A stretch of DNA of 64,000 bases from Demequina muriae (GCF_030418295.1 NZ_JAUHQA010000001.1:1178001-1242000), one strand, 5' to 3'. Shown: positions 37,355 through 48,074, counted from the stretch's first letter. Notes: generated by a model from the sequence alone, not told the origin. Translations and numbers: made by a program.

Positions 37355-38581
37355 ATGCTCGGCACCATCCTTGGGTCCGTCGCTCTGGGCATCAGCCTGG
37401 TCGCGCTCGTCATGGCGATCACCCTGGTCAGAAGCCTCGGCGCACGTGACCCCCTCGCTGTTCCCCGCATGTGGCGGCGCGTCCTCATGGTGCGTTCCAC
37501 CATCCCCGGGAACTCGGGGCGCTTCACGGCCGACTCACCTGACAAGCCGTCGATCGCCTTCATCGCGAACCCCACCAAGGAGGGCGTGCAGGAGATGCAC
37601 GAGCGGGCGCTGCGCGCCTGCTCGATCCGCTACCTCCCGCAGCCGATGTGGTTCCACACCACGGAGGAGGACCCGGGCTACGGCATGGCGAGAGACGCGA
37701 TCGCCGCGGGCGCCGATGTGGTGGTCGCCGTGGGCGGCGACGGCACCGTGCGCGCGGTCGCCGAGGCCTGCGCGGGGACGGGCGCCACGATGGGCATCCT
37801 GCCGCTCGGGACCGGCAACCTCTTCGCTCGCAACCTCGACTTCCCCGTGGGCGACACCCCTGCGCTGCTGCGTGCCGTCCTCGACGGCGACGACCTCACC
37901 GTGGACGTGGGCTATCTGGACATCGAGAGGGCGTTCTCCGGCCACGGCGAGGACGGCCGCTACCTGTTCCTGGTGATGGCGGGGGCGGGCATGGACGCGG
38001 AGATGGTGGCGAGCACCAACCCGACGCTCAAGCGGCGTCTGGGCTGGCTCGCGTACTTCTTCGCGGCGCTGCGCCACCTCCACGACAAGCGCATGACCGC
38101 CTCCGTGTCGATCGACGGAGCCGAGCCCGTGCAGAACGAGATGCGCACGGTGCTGGTCGCGAACGCCGGGCGCCTGCCGGGCGGGCTCCAGCTCATTCCC
38201 GATGCCTCCATCACCGACGGCCAGCTCGACATCGCGACGCTCGACGCGCGCGCAGGCATCGTCGGGTGGACAGATCTGTTCGGTTCGGTGATCGCCCAGG
38301 GCGCCGGCATCAAGCAGTCGGAGCTGTTGCGAGCGTGGCGGGTGTCCCGCATCGACCACGCGCGCGGCGAGAAGGTCGAGATCGAGATGGACGCGCCGTA
38401 TCGCGTCCAGGTCGACGGTGAGTCCCTGGGGCGTGCGAAGAGGGTGACGGCGTTCGTCGAGCACGGCGCCCTCACGGTGCGGGTGCCCATCGATGAGGCA
38501 CGCGGTGCCAGGGACGCGAAGGAAGCCCAGGAGGCCAAGGAGGCCACCGCAGCCATCGAGGCCGGTGCCGACGTCGGCTAG
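37355..38581 (+). CDS. Diacylglycerol/sphingosine kinase-like lipid kinase
   Basis: The 408-residue protein has one N-terminal membrane helix (residues 4-28, ILGSVALGISLVALVMAITL), then the DAGK catalytic domain. The nucleotide motif is VVVAVGGDGTVRAVAEA and the substrate-side motif GILPLGTGNLFARNL. The second domain ends with DGESLGRAKRVTAFVEHGAL. It should phosphorylate a membrane lipid at the inner leaflet. The last 25 residues are a Lys/Glu/Ala run (AKEAQEAKEATAAIEA) that is probably a helix. The start is ATG 37355. Confidence 0.88.
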   Translation: MLGTILGSVALGISLVALVMAITLVRSLGARDPLAVPRMWRRVLMVRSTIPGNSGRFTADSPDKPSIAFIANPTKEGVQEMHERALRACSIRYLPQPMWFHTTEEDPGYGMARDAIAAGADVVVAVGGDGTVRAVAEACAGTGATMGILPLGTGNLFARNLDFPVGDTPALLRAVLDGDDLTVDVGYLDIERAFSGHGEDGRYLFLVMAGAGMDAEMVASTNPTLKRRLGWLAYFFAALRHLHDKRMTASVSIDGAEPVQNEMRTVLVANAGRLPGGLQLIPDASITDGQLDIATLDARAGIVGWTDLFGSVIAQGAGIKQSELLRAWRVSRIDHARGEKVEIEMDAPYRVQVDGESLGRAKRVTAFVEHGALTVRVPIDEARGARDAKEAQEAKEATAAIEAGADVG

Positions 38582-38602
38582 GCCGTCGTCCTCGTCACCC
38601 GC

Positions 38603-39571
38603 TCAGGCGTGGCGGCCGAGCCTGAGCTCGTCGACCCACGCGCGTGCCGATGCGAAGTCGGCATCAGCGGTGCCCGTGGCGATGGGGGTCACCTCGCGGT
38701 GGACCGCCGGGTATGACCCCAGGTAGCGGACCACCGGGCAGGTCCGACGGAGCCCGATGAGAGCCTCGGCCATGCGCTGCTCCGCGATGTGACCGAGCGC
38801 ATCGATCGAGAACGAGTACTCGCCGGGTCGCTCGCCGATGGGGCGCGACTCGATGCGTGACAGGTTGACCCCGCGCACCGCGAACTGCTCGAGCATCTCC
38901 AACAGCGCACCGGACCGGTCGGTGGGAAGGTGCACCACGAGGGTGGTCTTGTCTGCTCCCGTGGGTGCCGGCGGCTCCTGGGGGCGCCCCACCCGGACGA
39001 ACCGGGTGGCCGCGTTGACGTTGTCCGCGATCCTGTCCGCGAGCACCTCGAGGCCGAGCGCAGCGCCCGTTCCCGGGGGCGCCAGAGCCGCGTCGAAGCC
39101 CACCTGGTCCGCGGGCACCGACGAGTCGGCCAGCAGGCGCGCGGCCGCAGCGTTGGACGACGAGGGAACGAACGTCGCCTCGGGCAGGGTCGCATGCGCC
39201 CAGCGGCGCACCTGCGCCCAGCCGTGCGAGTGCGCGCTCACGCGCCTGATCCGCGAGACCCGCACTCCGGGGCGCACGAGCAGCTCGAATGCCACGGGCA
39301 GCACCGTCTCGCCCAGGATCACCAGCGGCGACCCCTCCGCGAGCGTGTCGAGCGTGGCGGTGACGCCACCTTCGACAGTGTTCTCGATCGCGACCACCGC
39401 GTAGTCGGCCTCGCCCTCGCGCACGGCGGCGATCGCGGTCGGCACGTCGATCACGGGCAGGTAGTGAGCCTGATCCGCCGGGACCATCATGCGCAGCGCG
39501 GCCTCGGTGAAGGTGCCCTCGGGGCCGAGGTACGCGTACCGCGGAGCGTCGCTCACCGGCTCGTCGCTCAC
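38603..39571 (-). CDS. pheA: Prephenate dehydratase
   Basis: PheA converts prephenate to phenylpyruvate in phenylalanine synthesis. The 322-residue protein opens with YLGPEGTFTEAAL, has VVAIENTVEGGVTATLD, then an ACT domain (DKTTLVVHLPTDRSGALLEML, NLSRIESRPIGERPGEYSFSID) that binds phenylalanine for feedback control. There is no chorismate mutase domain. The start is GTG 39571, overlapping the stop of the glycosyltransferase gene (GTGA), so the two are cotranscribed. Confidence 0.93.
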   Translation of the reverse strand: MSDEPVSDAPRYAYLGPEGTFTEAALRMMVPADQAHYLPVIDVPTAIAAVREGEADYAVVAIENTVEGGVTATLDTLAEGSPLVILGETVLPVAFELLVRPGVRVSRIRRVSAHSHGWAQVRRWAHATLPEATFVPSSSNAAAARLLADSSVPADQVGFDAALAPPGTGAALGLEVLADRIADNVNAATRFVRVGRPQEPPAPTGADKTTLVVHLPTDRSGALLEMLEQFAVRGVNLSRIESRPIGERPGEYSFSIDALGHIAEQRMAEALIGLRRTCPVVRYLGSYPAVHREVTPIATGTADADFASARAWVDELRLGRHA

Positions 39572-40539
39572 TGGCCTTCCTCCGCGGACGCAGAGCCCGC
39601 ATCGGAGGCAGTGGCGGCGCTGTCGGTCGCGACGGCCGCGCTCGAGCGCCGCCGTCCCACGGCATCACGCGTGCCCTCGAGCGAGCCTCGGAGGCGGCGG
39701 GCGGTCACGGCCATCATGACGTCACGGTACTGGGTGGCTCGCGCGGGCGCCGACCGGCCGGCCGGCCCCTGCGGCTTGTGCCGCACTTCGCATTCGACCT
39801 CGGTCACTGTCAGCCCGGCACGCAGCACGTCGATGGTCATCCCCACCTCGAGCCCGCCGCCGTGGGCGAGCGGGATGGCGGCCTCAAGCGCCTCCCGGGT
39901 CAGGCAGCGGATGGGCCCGAGCGGTTCGGTCGGCACCCAGCCGGAGGCGCGCTCGACGGCGCGCCTGGCCGCCTTGGCCGATGCGCTGGGAGCCTTGCCA
40001 GGAACCTCGGTCATGGCGATCGCGAGGTCCGCCACGTGCTCCGTGACGGCGGGGACCAGCGGCGCGGCGCCGATCGCATGCTGACCCAGGCCGCCGGGGA
40101 GGAGCAGGATCGCGCGGGCGTGCCGCCCTGGCTCGTCGCGCATGGCGATCACGGAGGCGCCGGTCTCGACGGACGCGGTGCGGCCGCGGTGATGGGAGTG
40201 ACGCACCACGACGGCGCCGGCCTTGCGGGCGAGCTCCTGCGTGTTGTCCGTGGAGGCGTCGTCGACCACGAGCACCAGGTCGATTCCGGGGATGGCGCGG
40301 GCGGCCCGCACGGTGGCCGCGATGCGCCGCGCCTCGTTGTGAGCCACGATCAGCGCCGCAGCGCCCCGCAGATCCTCCGGCTCCTTCACCGAGCGGCGGC
40401 GTCGGGCGGCGGAGCTGAGCGGTCGCTTGCGCGCAGGAGCGGGCGCCCGCTCGGCGACCTCGCCGACCGGGCTCGTCTCGGCAGTCACGTCCCCATCGCC
40501 AGCCGAGGGGGACGCCCTGTCCTTGCGCTTCGCGGCCAC
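39568..40539 (-). CDS. Glycosyltransferase family 2-like protein fused to basic and acidic tails
   Basis: The 323-residue protein has a basic N-terminus (residues 1-55), then a GT-A type domain: AALIVAHNEARRIAATVRAA, LVLVVDDASTDNTQELA, TASVETGASVIAMRD. The DXD-like site is worn (LLLPGGLGQH where a D-D motif is usual), so it may not be an active transferase. The C-terminus (Ala/Ser/Thr-rich) is probably unstructured. The start is GTG 40539. It is cotranscribed with pheA by overlap, an unusual pairing with no obvious pathway link. Confidence 0.7.
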   Translation of the reverse strand: MAAKRKDRASPSAGDGDVTAETSPVGEVAERAPAPARKRPLSSAARRRRSVKEPEDLRGAAALIVAHNEARRIAATVRAARAIPGIDLVLVVDDASTDNTQELARKAGAVVVRHSHHRGRTASVETGASVIAMRDEPGRHARAILLLPGGLGQHAIGAAPLVPAVTEHVADLAIAMTEVPGKAPSASAKAARRAVERASGWVPTEPLGPIRCLTREALEAAIPLAHGGGLEVGMTIDVLRAGLTVTEVECEVRHKPQGPAGRSAPARATQYRDVMMAVTARRLRGSLEGTRDAVGRRRSSAAVATDSAATASDAGSASAEEGQ

Positions 40540-40575
40540 GCGCCAAGCCTAGCGCGCTCACCGGGCGGTTTTGTC

Positions 40576-40601
40576 AGACGTTGACGCAACCGTAAACGTC
40601 T
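40576..40601. promoter_or_regulatory. Inverted repeat in the divergent region before pgm
   Basis: AGACGTT and AACGTCT flank a 12-base spacer, in the 127-base gap between the glycosyltransferase gene (minus) and pgm (plus). Its position suits an operator for either gene. No known regulator is implied. Confidence 0.35.
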
Positions 40602-40666
40602 CGTGACCTGCCTGAGGAGGATCCTCCGATTGCCGGACGGCCCGCCATGGTGGGAGAGTGGGCACC

Positions 40667-42346
<1,680 letters not shown>

Positions 42347-42359
42347 CCCACCCCTCTCG

Positions 42360-43391
42360 TCAGAACGGGGGCCTGTCGATCCACCGGGCGTGCGAGTGCG
42401 CCACCGCGACGGTCTCGGCATGGTCGAACGAGGGTCCGACCCGGACCACAGGATGCAGGCTCTCCTCGACCGGCTCGAACCCCACCCGGGTCACGTCGCG
42501 CCGGCGGGCCGCGTCCTCGACCGCCGCGTCGATGTCCACCCTCGCCCCCTCATCGGCCTGATAGAGCGCGATGGTGTGCCACACCGCCAGCGGGCCGGGT
42601 GGCATCGCGCGCTCCACGTCCGCGAGCACCGTGGCGGCGTCGCCCGCGACCATCCGCACCCCCACCGACCGTCGCAGCTCGAGGGCGTGGCGCAGCCGCT
42701 CGAGCCTGTCCTGATGGTCCGGCCAGACGAGGGCCTCGAGCCACGCCGCCGCGTCCGGATCGGCGGGGTCGATGGGGTGCAGGTCGATGCCGGTGCGGCT
42801 TGCCAGCCTCGGCGGCTCGGGAGGCAGCGCGAATCCCCCGCGGTCCTCGCAGTCGAGCAGCAACGGGCCATCGCCGAGGCGAGTCGCGTCGCCGTCACGA
42901 CGGTACCGGTAGGCGAAGCGGTCCAGACACAGATTGAGGCCGGCCGATGCTCCAATGTCGATCGCGTGCAGCGGCGCCTCGGTGCGCGGCAGCCAGGGCA
43001 GCAGCACAGCGGCCCGCGCCACCTCGTTGGTCTGGGTGCGTCGCTCGCGGCCGATGCGGACCAGTGCCTCCTCGTGGGCGAGCGCGTACTCGCGGAAGGC
43101 GGCGAAGGCGCCGTCCGGGGAGCGCGCCTCCCCCGCCACGAGGTGGGGGTACCAGGCCGCCAGCGCATCGTCCGTCCGCAGCATCAGCTTCACGCCCGCG
43201 AACAGCAGATTCAGCGGCGGCACATTGTCGATCCGCGCGACCAGCCGCAGCATCTCCTCGTCGTCGGCGATCGCCCCCGCCAGTGCGCGGTACAGCGGGG
43301 CCTCGGCCGCGTAGTCCATCCACGCCCGCACGACCGCCGCGACCTGCGCGAGGTCCTCGCGGTCGCGCCGTGCCCAGTCGAACGTGGCCAT
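42360..43391 (-). CDS. DUF2332 family protein
   Basis: The 343-residue protein matches the actinobacterial DUF2332 family of unknown function: APLYRALAGAIADDEEML, NLLFAGVKLML, TNEVARAAVLLPWL, AIDIGASAGLNLCLDRFAYRY and AVWHTIALYQ. The IDIGASAGLN segment resembles a Rossmann methyltransferase motif I, so a SAM-dependent fold is possible. The ATG at 43391 begins MATFDWARRD. The gene lies between the true end of pgm and a duplicated remnant of that end, which suggests it was inserted there. Confidence 0.75.
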   Translation of the reverse strand: MATFDWARRDREDLAQVAAVVRAWMDYAAEAPLYRALAGAIADDEEMLRLVARIDNVPPLNLLFAGVKLMLRTDDALAAWYPHLVAGEARSPDGAFAAFREYALAHEEALVRIGRERRTQTNEVARAAVLLPWLPRTEAPLHAIDIGASAGLNLCLDRFAYRYRRDGDATRLGDGPLLLDCEDRGGFALPPEPPRLASRTGIDLHPIDPADPDAAAWLEALVWPDHQDRLERLRHALELRRSVGVRMVAGDAATVLADVERAMPPGPLAVWHTIALYQADEGARVDIDAAVEDAARRRDVTRVGFEPVEESLHPVVRVGPSFDHAETVAVAHSHARWIDRPPF

Positions 43392-43462
43392 GGCTGCGAT
43401 TGTCACACCGTGCACACGGGTCGCCAAGGGCCGGTGGGACTCGACTGGCTCCCGCGCGCGGG

Positions 43463-43495
43463 GCCCGCGAGGTGATCTCTGAGGCGCTCGAGGGC
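43463..43495 (+). pseudogene. Remnant of the 3' end of pgm
   Basis: These 33 bases encode AREVISEALEG in an open frame, matching the true pgm C-terminus ARDVVSEALEG (42311-42343) at 28 of 33 bases. The stop is not kept (the next codon is CGA). No pgm sequence precedes it. It marks the right border of the DUF2332 insertion. Confidence 0.6.
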
Positions 43496-43518
43496 CGAGC
43501 CTGGCGCACTGTCATCGT

Positions 43519-43576
43519 GCAAGTGTCGATTCACGTGCGTTGAGTGCCCGAGGGCAAGTCAAGAATCGACACTTGC
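43519..43576. repeat. Long inverted repeat in the intergenic region before the winged-helix gene
   Basis: Two perfect 14-base arms, GCAAGTGTCGATTC (43519-43532) and its complement (43563-43576), enclose 30 bases. The loop holds a further imperfect palindrome (TTGAGTGCCCGAGGGCAAGTCAA-type, positions 43539-43561). There is no U-tract. It could be a terminator of the old pgm transcript, an operator for the gene at 43644 or a dispersed element. Confidence 0.5.
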
Positions 43577-43643
43577 GCAGATCCGTCACGAGAGAGGCGG
43601 TCTCGGCGAACTCCGGTCGTCCCGCGGCACTAGCGTGAGCGGC

Positions 43644-44762
43644 ATGAGCACTCTGACTCAGTCCGACGTCCGCGCCCTCCGCATGCGTGCGCTGCTGCTG
43701 GGCGGCGACCATCCTCACGAGTCGGTGGGCGAGGTCGTCACGTGGATGGGGGCCATGCAGGCGCAGGATCTCGCGAGCGGGCTGTGGTCGCTGGGGATCC
43801 GGCTGCCGGGTCGCACTGAGGACGACATCGTTCAGGCACTGGAGAACCGTGAGGCGCTCAGGACGTGGCCCATGCGTGGCACGGTGCACCTGGTCCCCTC
43901 GCGCGACGCGCGGTGGATGCTCGATCTCATGTCCGCCAAGCCGCTGGCCGGCGCGGCCGGACGGCGGGAGTACCTGGGAATCACGGAGGACACCGTCGAG
44001 CGCTCGAATGCCGCTCTCGAGGGCGCCCTGCGGGGAGGGAAGCGCCTGTCGCGATCGGAGTGCCTCCAGGCGGTCGCCGATGCGGGCGTCCCGACGCCTG
44101 GCCAGGTGGGCTATCACCTGCTCTGGTACGCGTCGCAGGTGGGGATCACGTGCGTGACCCCCAGCCGCGAGACCGCGGGCGGCGGCAAAGAGCAGACCTT
44201 CGCGCTGCTCGACGAGTGGGCGCCCGATCAGCGCGCTCTCGCGCACGACGAGGCTCTCGCCACCATCGCCGTGCGCTTCTTCCGGGGCCGTGGCCCCGCG
44301 ACCGTGAAGGACTTCTCCCGGTGGACCGGGATGGGGATCCGCGACTGCCGCGCCGGCATCGCCGCCGCGAAGAAGGCGCTGCGCATCGTGGAGACCGCAT
44401 CGGGTTCGATGGTGGCGGCGGCCGATGCCCTCGACGCTGGCATTCCACCGTCCGCGGGCGGGCACGTCGTGCCGCCGGGCTTCGACGAGTACATGCTCGG
44501 CTACGGGGACCGCGAGGCGATGCTCCGCCCTGAGCAGCTGCAGGCCGTCGTGCCCGGGCGCAACGGGGTGTTCCGCGCCACCCTGGTTCGCGAGGGTCGC
44601 GTGGTGGGCACGTGGAAGCGCACGCTGCGCACGCGGACGTGCGTGGTCGAGATCGCGCTGCTGGAGCCCCTGGACGCTCAGGACCGCCCCGCGTTCGAGC
44701 GGGCGTTCGGCGAGTACGGCGCGTTCCTGGGCCGCGAGGTCGAGGTCCGGTGGGGCGAGTAG
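43644..44762 (+). CDS. Winged-helix DNA-binding protein of the HTH_42 (AlkX/AlkZ-like) family
   Basis: The 372-residue protein has the HTH_42 layout: VTWMGAMQAQDLASGLWSLGIR at the start, WPMRGTVHLVPSRDARWML, RFFRGRGPATVKDFSRWTGM in the middle and PPGFDEYMLGYGDR. The QAQD and RGTVHLV motifs are those of the AlkZ-like DNA glycosylases that unhook lesions or crosslinks, though many members have no proven activity. The ATG at 43644 is preferred over a GTG nine bases upstream. It lies downstream of the inverted repeat at 43519-43576. Confidence 0.82.
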   Translation: MSTLTQSDVRALRMRALLLGGDHPHESVGEVVTWMGAMQAQDLASGLWSLGIRLPGRTEDDIVQALENREALRTWPMRGTVHLVPSRDARWMLDLMSAKPLAGAAGRREYLGITEDTVERSNAALEGALRGGKRLSRSECLQAVADAGVPTPGQVGYHLLWYASQVGITCVTPSRETAGGGKEQTFALLDEWAPDQRALAHDEALATIAVRFFRGRGPATVKDFSRWTGMGIRDCRAGIAAAKKALRIVETASGSMVAAADALDAGIPPSAGGHVVPPGFDEYMLGYGDREAMLRPEQLQAVVPGRNGVFRATLVREGRVVGTWKRTLRTRTCVVEIALLEPLDAQDRPAFERAFGEYGAFLGREVEVRWGE

Positions 44763-45272
44763 TCAGCCGGTGAGCTGGCCGATCGCCGCAATCACCAGCG
44801 CGTAGATCACCACCACGCCCGTGAGCGCCAGGACGCCGACTGCCGCCGCCGCGAGTCCCAGTCCGCCATTGGAGGCGAACCCCTGGCGCGCGGCACCCCA
44901 GCCGCGCAGCCCCATCACGGTGCCGCCGATGGCGGCGGCGACGGTGAGCAGCAGTGGCGTGGGCGCCCCCGCGAACCATGCGAGCACCGACACCACGGCG
45001 ATGCCCGAGAGCACCATGCCGATGACAGCACGACTGTTGAGCTCCCGTGCGCGGTCGAACGTCAGCCCCTCGATGCTGGGCAGCTGCTCGCGACGAGACC
45101 CTCGGCCACCGTCGGTGGCGCCGGCAGGGGCTCCGAACTGCGGCGGAGGAACGGGTGAGGGGGTTGCCGGCCCGACGCCAGGGGCCACGGTCCAATCGTC
45201 GGGGGGAACCAGCGGCCCCGCATCAGGCGCAGAGGCACGCGCGCTGGACTCGTCCTCGGGCCGCTGCGTCAC
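44763..45272 (-). CDS. DUF4190-like membrane protein
   Basis: The 169-residue protein has a Pro/Ala-rich cytoplasmic N-terminus (residues 1-75) and then three or four helices: AVIGMVLSGIAVVSVLAWFAG, PLLLTVAAAIGGTVMGLRGWGAARQ and GGLGLAAAAVGVLALTGVVVIYALVI. The small-residue helix layout with a conserved GxxxxG link is typical of DUF4190. Its role is unknown. The start is GTG 45272; its stop directly abuts the stop of the convergent winged-helix gene, with no bases between. Confidence 0.65.
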   Translation of the reverse strand: MTQRPEDESSARASAPDAGPLVPPDDWTVAPGVGPATPSPVPPPQFGAPAGATDGGRGSRREQLPSIEGLTFDRARELNSRAVIGMVLSGIAVVSVLAWFAGAPTPLLLTVAAAIGGTVMGLRGWGAARQGFASNGGLGLAAAAVGVLALTGVVVIYALVIAAIGQLTG

Positions 45273-45324
45273 TGGCGCCTCCCCTCACCTGGCGACTCCA
45301 GCGTAGCGAGGGTCGTTGGACGAG

Positions 45325-45936
45325 TCAGCCGACGGGCGACGAGAGTTCAGAGTCCAGTCCGGGGCCACCGCTCATCCGGTAGGTGGAGAGCACGACGTCG
45401 CCCGGCAGATGGTCGACCTCCGTCAGTGCGACACTCCGTGGCATTCGGCCGCGCGCAAACAGGGGGATGCCGCCGCCGAGCAGGATCGGATTGACCTTGA
45501 CCTGCAACTCGTCGATGACGTCGATGAGTTGGCTGGCCAGGTCCGCTCCTCCGCACAGCCAGATGTCATCCCCTGGTTCGGCCTTGAGGCGAGCGACGGC
45601 CAGCGCGACGTCCCCGGAGAGCGTCTCGACTCCTGGCGTGTCGCCCAGGTCATGGTGCGTCACCACGATCTGTCGGAGGTGCGGGTACGCGCCGCCTTGC
45701 CATCCGGCCTCGATCGCCGGCTGGTGGGTGCGCCTGCCAAGGAGGACCGTGTCGAACCGACGCCGCTCCCCCGTGACGCCGAACGCCTCGCGCAACGGAG
45801 CCGGGCATGTCTCTGGGTATCGCGAGAACAATGCGGCCACGGTGTCCGGATCCATCGGGAACTGCGAGGCGTCGCCGTCCTCGTCCGCGATGAATCCGTC
45901 GACAGATGCCGCCACGTAGTAGACGAGATCACGCAT
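45325..45936 (-). CDS. Dihydrofolate reductase-like protein (RibD C-terminal family)
   Basis: The 203-residue protein matches the RibD-C/DHFR-like family: YYVAASVDGFIAD at the start, VLLGRRTHQ, the dinucleotide-binding stretch DIWLCGGADLASQLID and NPILLGGGIPLF. Such proteins use NADPH, but most have unknown substrates; it is not the essential folate enzyme. The ATG at 45936 overlaps a GGCCGATGC element. It is divergent from the TetR-type gene by 77 bases, and the TetR protein probably controls it. Confidence 0.8.
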   Translation of the reverse strand: MRDLVYYVAASVDGFIADEDGDASQFPMDPDTVAALFSRYPETCPAPLREAFGVTGERRRFDTVLLGRRTHQPAIEAGWQGGAYPHLRQIVVTHHDLGDTPGVETLSGDVALAVARLKAEPGDDIWLCGGADLASQLIDVIDELQVKVNPILLGGGIPLFARGRMPRSVALTEVDHLPGDVVLSTYRMSGGPGLDSELSSPVG

Positions 45937-46013
45937 CGGCCACTCCTCTCATGTGTCCGTCAGTGGTCATCACGAGAGTACAACACCTGTAGTGGTTAGC
46001 GTAAGGTGGCGCC

Positions 46014-46610
46014 ATGCCAACGAACCCGAGACGACGCACCGAGGTCATCGACGCCGCTCTGCAGGTCCTGGGCCGCGAGGGCAGCCGCGGCCTCACCCAC
46101 CGCGCAGTCGATCGGGCCGCCACGGTGCCGCCCGGCACGTGCGGGAACTACTACCCCCGCCGTGCTGACCTCATGCTCGCCATGGCGCAGCGCATTTTCG
46201 AACGCGTCGCCCCCGAGGCCGCGGAGCTCGCACGGCTCGAGACCGTGCCTGACGACGAGGCGCTCCCGGAGTACGTGGCATACGTCGTCGAGAGACTGAC
46301 GCGCAATCCCGACCTCGCTCGGGCGCTGATCGAGTTGAGACTCGAGGCCTCGCGCTCACCAGACGTCGCGGATCTGATCGCTCCGTTCCTACGGCAGGGC
46401 CTGCGTGACGACATGGCGTTCTATCGGGACCGCGGACTGCCAGGCGACTCTACGGTCGTTCTCATGCTGCACCACGTGGTCAACGGCGTGGTGCTCGACC
46501 ACCTCACCGTCCCGTTGGACCCCGCCAGTGACCCGGTCTCCACAGCAAGGGACGCGACCGCGCGTCTCGGCGCGAGTGCACCCGACGTGCACGGACACGT
46601 GGACGACTAG
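46014..46610 (+). CDS. TetR-family transcriptional regulator
   Basis: The 198-residue protein has an N-terminal helix-turn-helix (RRTEVIDAALQVLGREG, LTHRAVDRAATVPPGTCGNYYPRRADLMLAM), the usual TetR pattern. The C-terminal ligand domain contains LMLHHVVNGVVLDHL. It sits divergent from the DHFR-like gene, the classic arrangement for local repression. Its TAG stop shares the bases CTAG with the stop of the convergent E2 gene, so the two genes overlap by four bases. Confidence 0.88.
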   Translation: MPTNPRRRTEVIDAALQVLGREGSRGLTHRAVDRAATVPPGTCGNYYPRRADLMLAMAQRIFERVAPEAAELARLETVPDDEALPEYVAYVVERLTRNPDLARALIELRLEASRSPDVADLIAPFLRQGLRDDMAFYRDRGLPGDSTVVLMLHHVVNGVVLDHLTVPLDPASDPVSTARDATARLGASAPDVHGHVDD

Positions 46611-48064
46611 CCCCAGACGAGGCCCTGAGCGGGATCGTTCATCACTCGACCCACGTCGGAGAGCAGGCGTGCCCCGAGACCGCCGTCGACCAGACGGTGG
46701 TCGAAGCTGAGTGCGAGCTGAGTGATCCATCGCACCTGGATCTCGCCCTCGTGCACCCACGGCTGCTGGCGAATCGCACCGAACGCGAGGATCGCCGCCT
46801 CCCCTGGGTTGAGGATCGGAGTCCCGGTGTCGATTCCCAGTGCGCCGACGTTCGTGATCGTGATGGTGCCGTCCGACATCGAGCTGGGCGAGAGCTTGCC
46901 GGCGCGCGCCTCCGCCGTCAGGTGCTGAAGCTCGAGAGCGAGCTCGTGCAGCGGGAGCCGGTGCGCGTCCTTGATGTTCGGGACCACCAGGCCGCGCGGG
47001 GTCGACGCGGCGATGCCGAGGTTGACGTAGTGCTTGTAGACGATCTCCTGAGCAGCGTCGTCCCACGAGGCGTTGACCTCCGGGTGACGGCGCACCGCGA
47101 GCAGCAGCGCCTTGGCGACGATGAGCAGCGGAGTGACGCGGACGTCGGCGAAGTCCTTGTCCTGCTTGAGACGGTTCACCAGGTTCATGGTCTCGGTGAC
47201 GTCCACCGTGTGGAACTCGGTCACGTGCGGAGCGGTGAAGGCCGACTGGACCATCGCCTCAGCCGTGCGCTTGCGCACCGACTTCACCGGCACGCGGGTC
47301 GCGCGACCGTCGGACTGCGTCGTGCCGGCCGCGAGCCACTGCTGCTCGTCGCCCGGATACGTGGCGAGAGTCTGCGCGGACGTGGCCTTGACCTGCTGCT
47401 CGACGTCCTCCCGCGTGACCATGCCGCCCGGGCCAGAGGGCGTGATGGTCGTGAGGTCCACGCCCAGGTCTCGTGCGAGCTTGCGGACCGGCGGCTTGGC
47501 GAGCACGGGGTACTCGCCAAGATCCTGCGCGCCGCCGACAGGCTCGACGGACTCGTCCTTGCGGGGCCGGCGATGAGCGGACCCGGCCTTGACGCCATAC
47601 CCGACGAGCACGGCCCCGGACTCTTCGCTCGAACTCTCCCCAGCATCGGCCGGCTGCGGGCTTGTGCTGGCTTCGGCGGCCTGCGACCGCGGAGCAGACG
47701 GGGCGGCGTCGGCCGAGAGGTCCTCGCGAGCGGAGCGAGCAGACTGGACCGGTTCGGCCGATGGCGACTCGGACGCGGACTCACCCGCGGAGGGAGCCAC
47801 CGCAGGCGCCTCGCCGTCCGGATCCACGTCCACCTCGAGGATGGCCACGCCGACCTCGACGGTCTCGCCCTCCTGCACCAGCAGACGCGAGACCACGCCG
47901 TCATACGGGCATGGCAGCTCCACCAGCGACTTGGCGGTCTCGATCTCGACGATGGGCTGGTTCACCTCGACGACGTCGCCAGGTGCCACCAACCAGGTGA
48001 CGATGTCGGCCTCCGTGAGGCCCTCGCCCGCGTCCGGCATTGCGAACTGCTGAAAGGTCGGCAT
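46607..48064 (-). CDS. Dihydrolipoamide acyltransferase (E2) of a 2-oxoacid dehydrogenase
   Basis: E2 moves the acyl group from E1 to CoA in the multi-enzyme core. The 485-residue protein has one lipoyl domain (residues 1-78, lipoyl Lys45 in EIETAKSLVEL) and an Ala/Ser/Glu-rich linker (80-165). A subunit-binding domain (PPVRKLARDLGVDLTTI, GGMVTREDVE) and the catalytic domain ending SFDHRLVDGGLG (HxxxDG) complete it. It is the last gene of an E1-alpha, E1-beta, E2 operon. No E3 is in the window. Pyruvate and branched-chain oxoacids are both possible substrates. Confidence 0.9.
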   Translation of the reverse strand: MPTFQQFAMPDAGEGLTEADIVTWLVAPGDVVEVNQPIVEIETAKSLVELPCPYDGVVSRLLVQEGETVEVGVAILEVDVDPDGEAPAVAPSAGESASESPSAEPVQSARSAREDLSADAAPSAPRSQAAEASTSPQPADAGESSSEESGAVLVGYGVKAGSAHRRPRKDESVEPVGGAQDLGEYPVLAKPPVRKLARDLGVDLTTITPSGPGGMVTREDVEQQVKATSAQTLATYPGDEQQWLAAGTTQSDGRATRVPVKSVRKRTAEAMVQSAFTAPHVTEFHTVDVTETMNLVNRLKQDKDFADVRVTPLLIVAKALLLAVRRHPEVNASWDDAAQEIVYKHYVNLGIAASTPRGLVVPNIKDAHRLPLHELALELQHLTAEARAGKLSPSSMSDGTITITNVGALGIDTGTPILNPGEAAILAFGAIRQQPWVHEGEIQVRWITQLALSFDHRLVDGGLGARLLSDVGRVMNDPAQGLVWG

Positions 48065-48074
48065 GCTGGGCTCC

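Noticed and set aside
45961..46013. A possible TetR operator AACACCTGTAGTGGTT between the DHFR-like and TetR genes
   Set aside because: The halves do not match as an inverted repeat when checked base by base, so no operator is claimed although one is expected in this gap.
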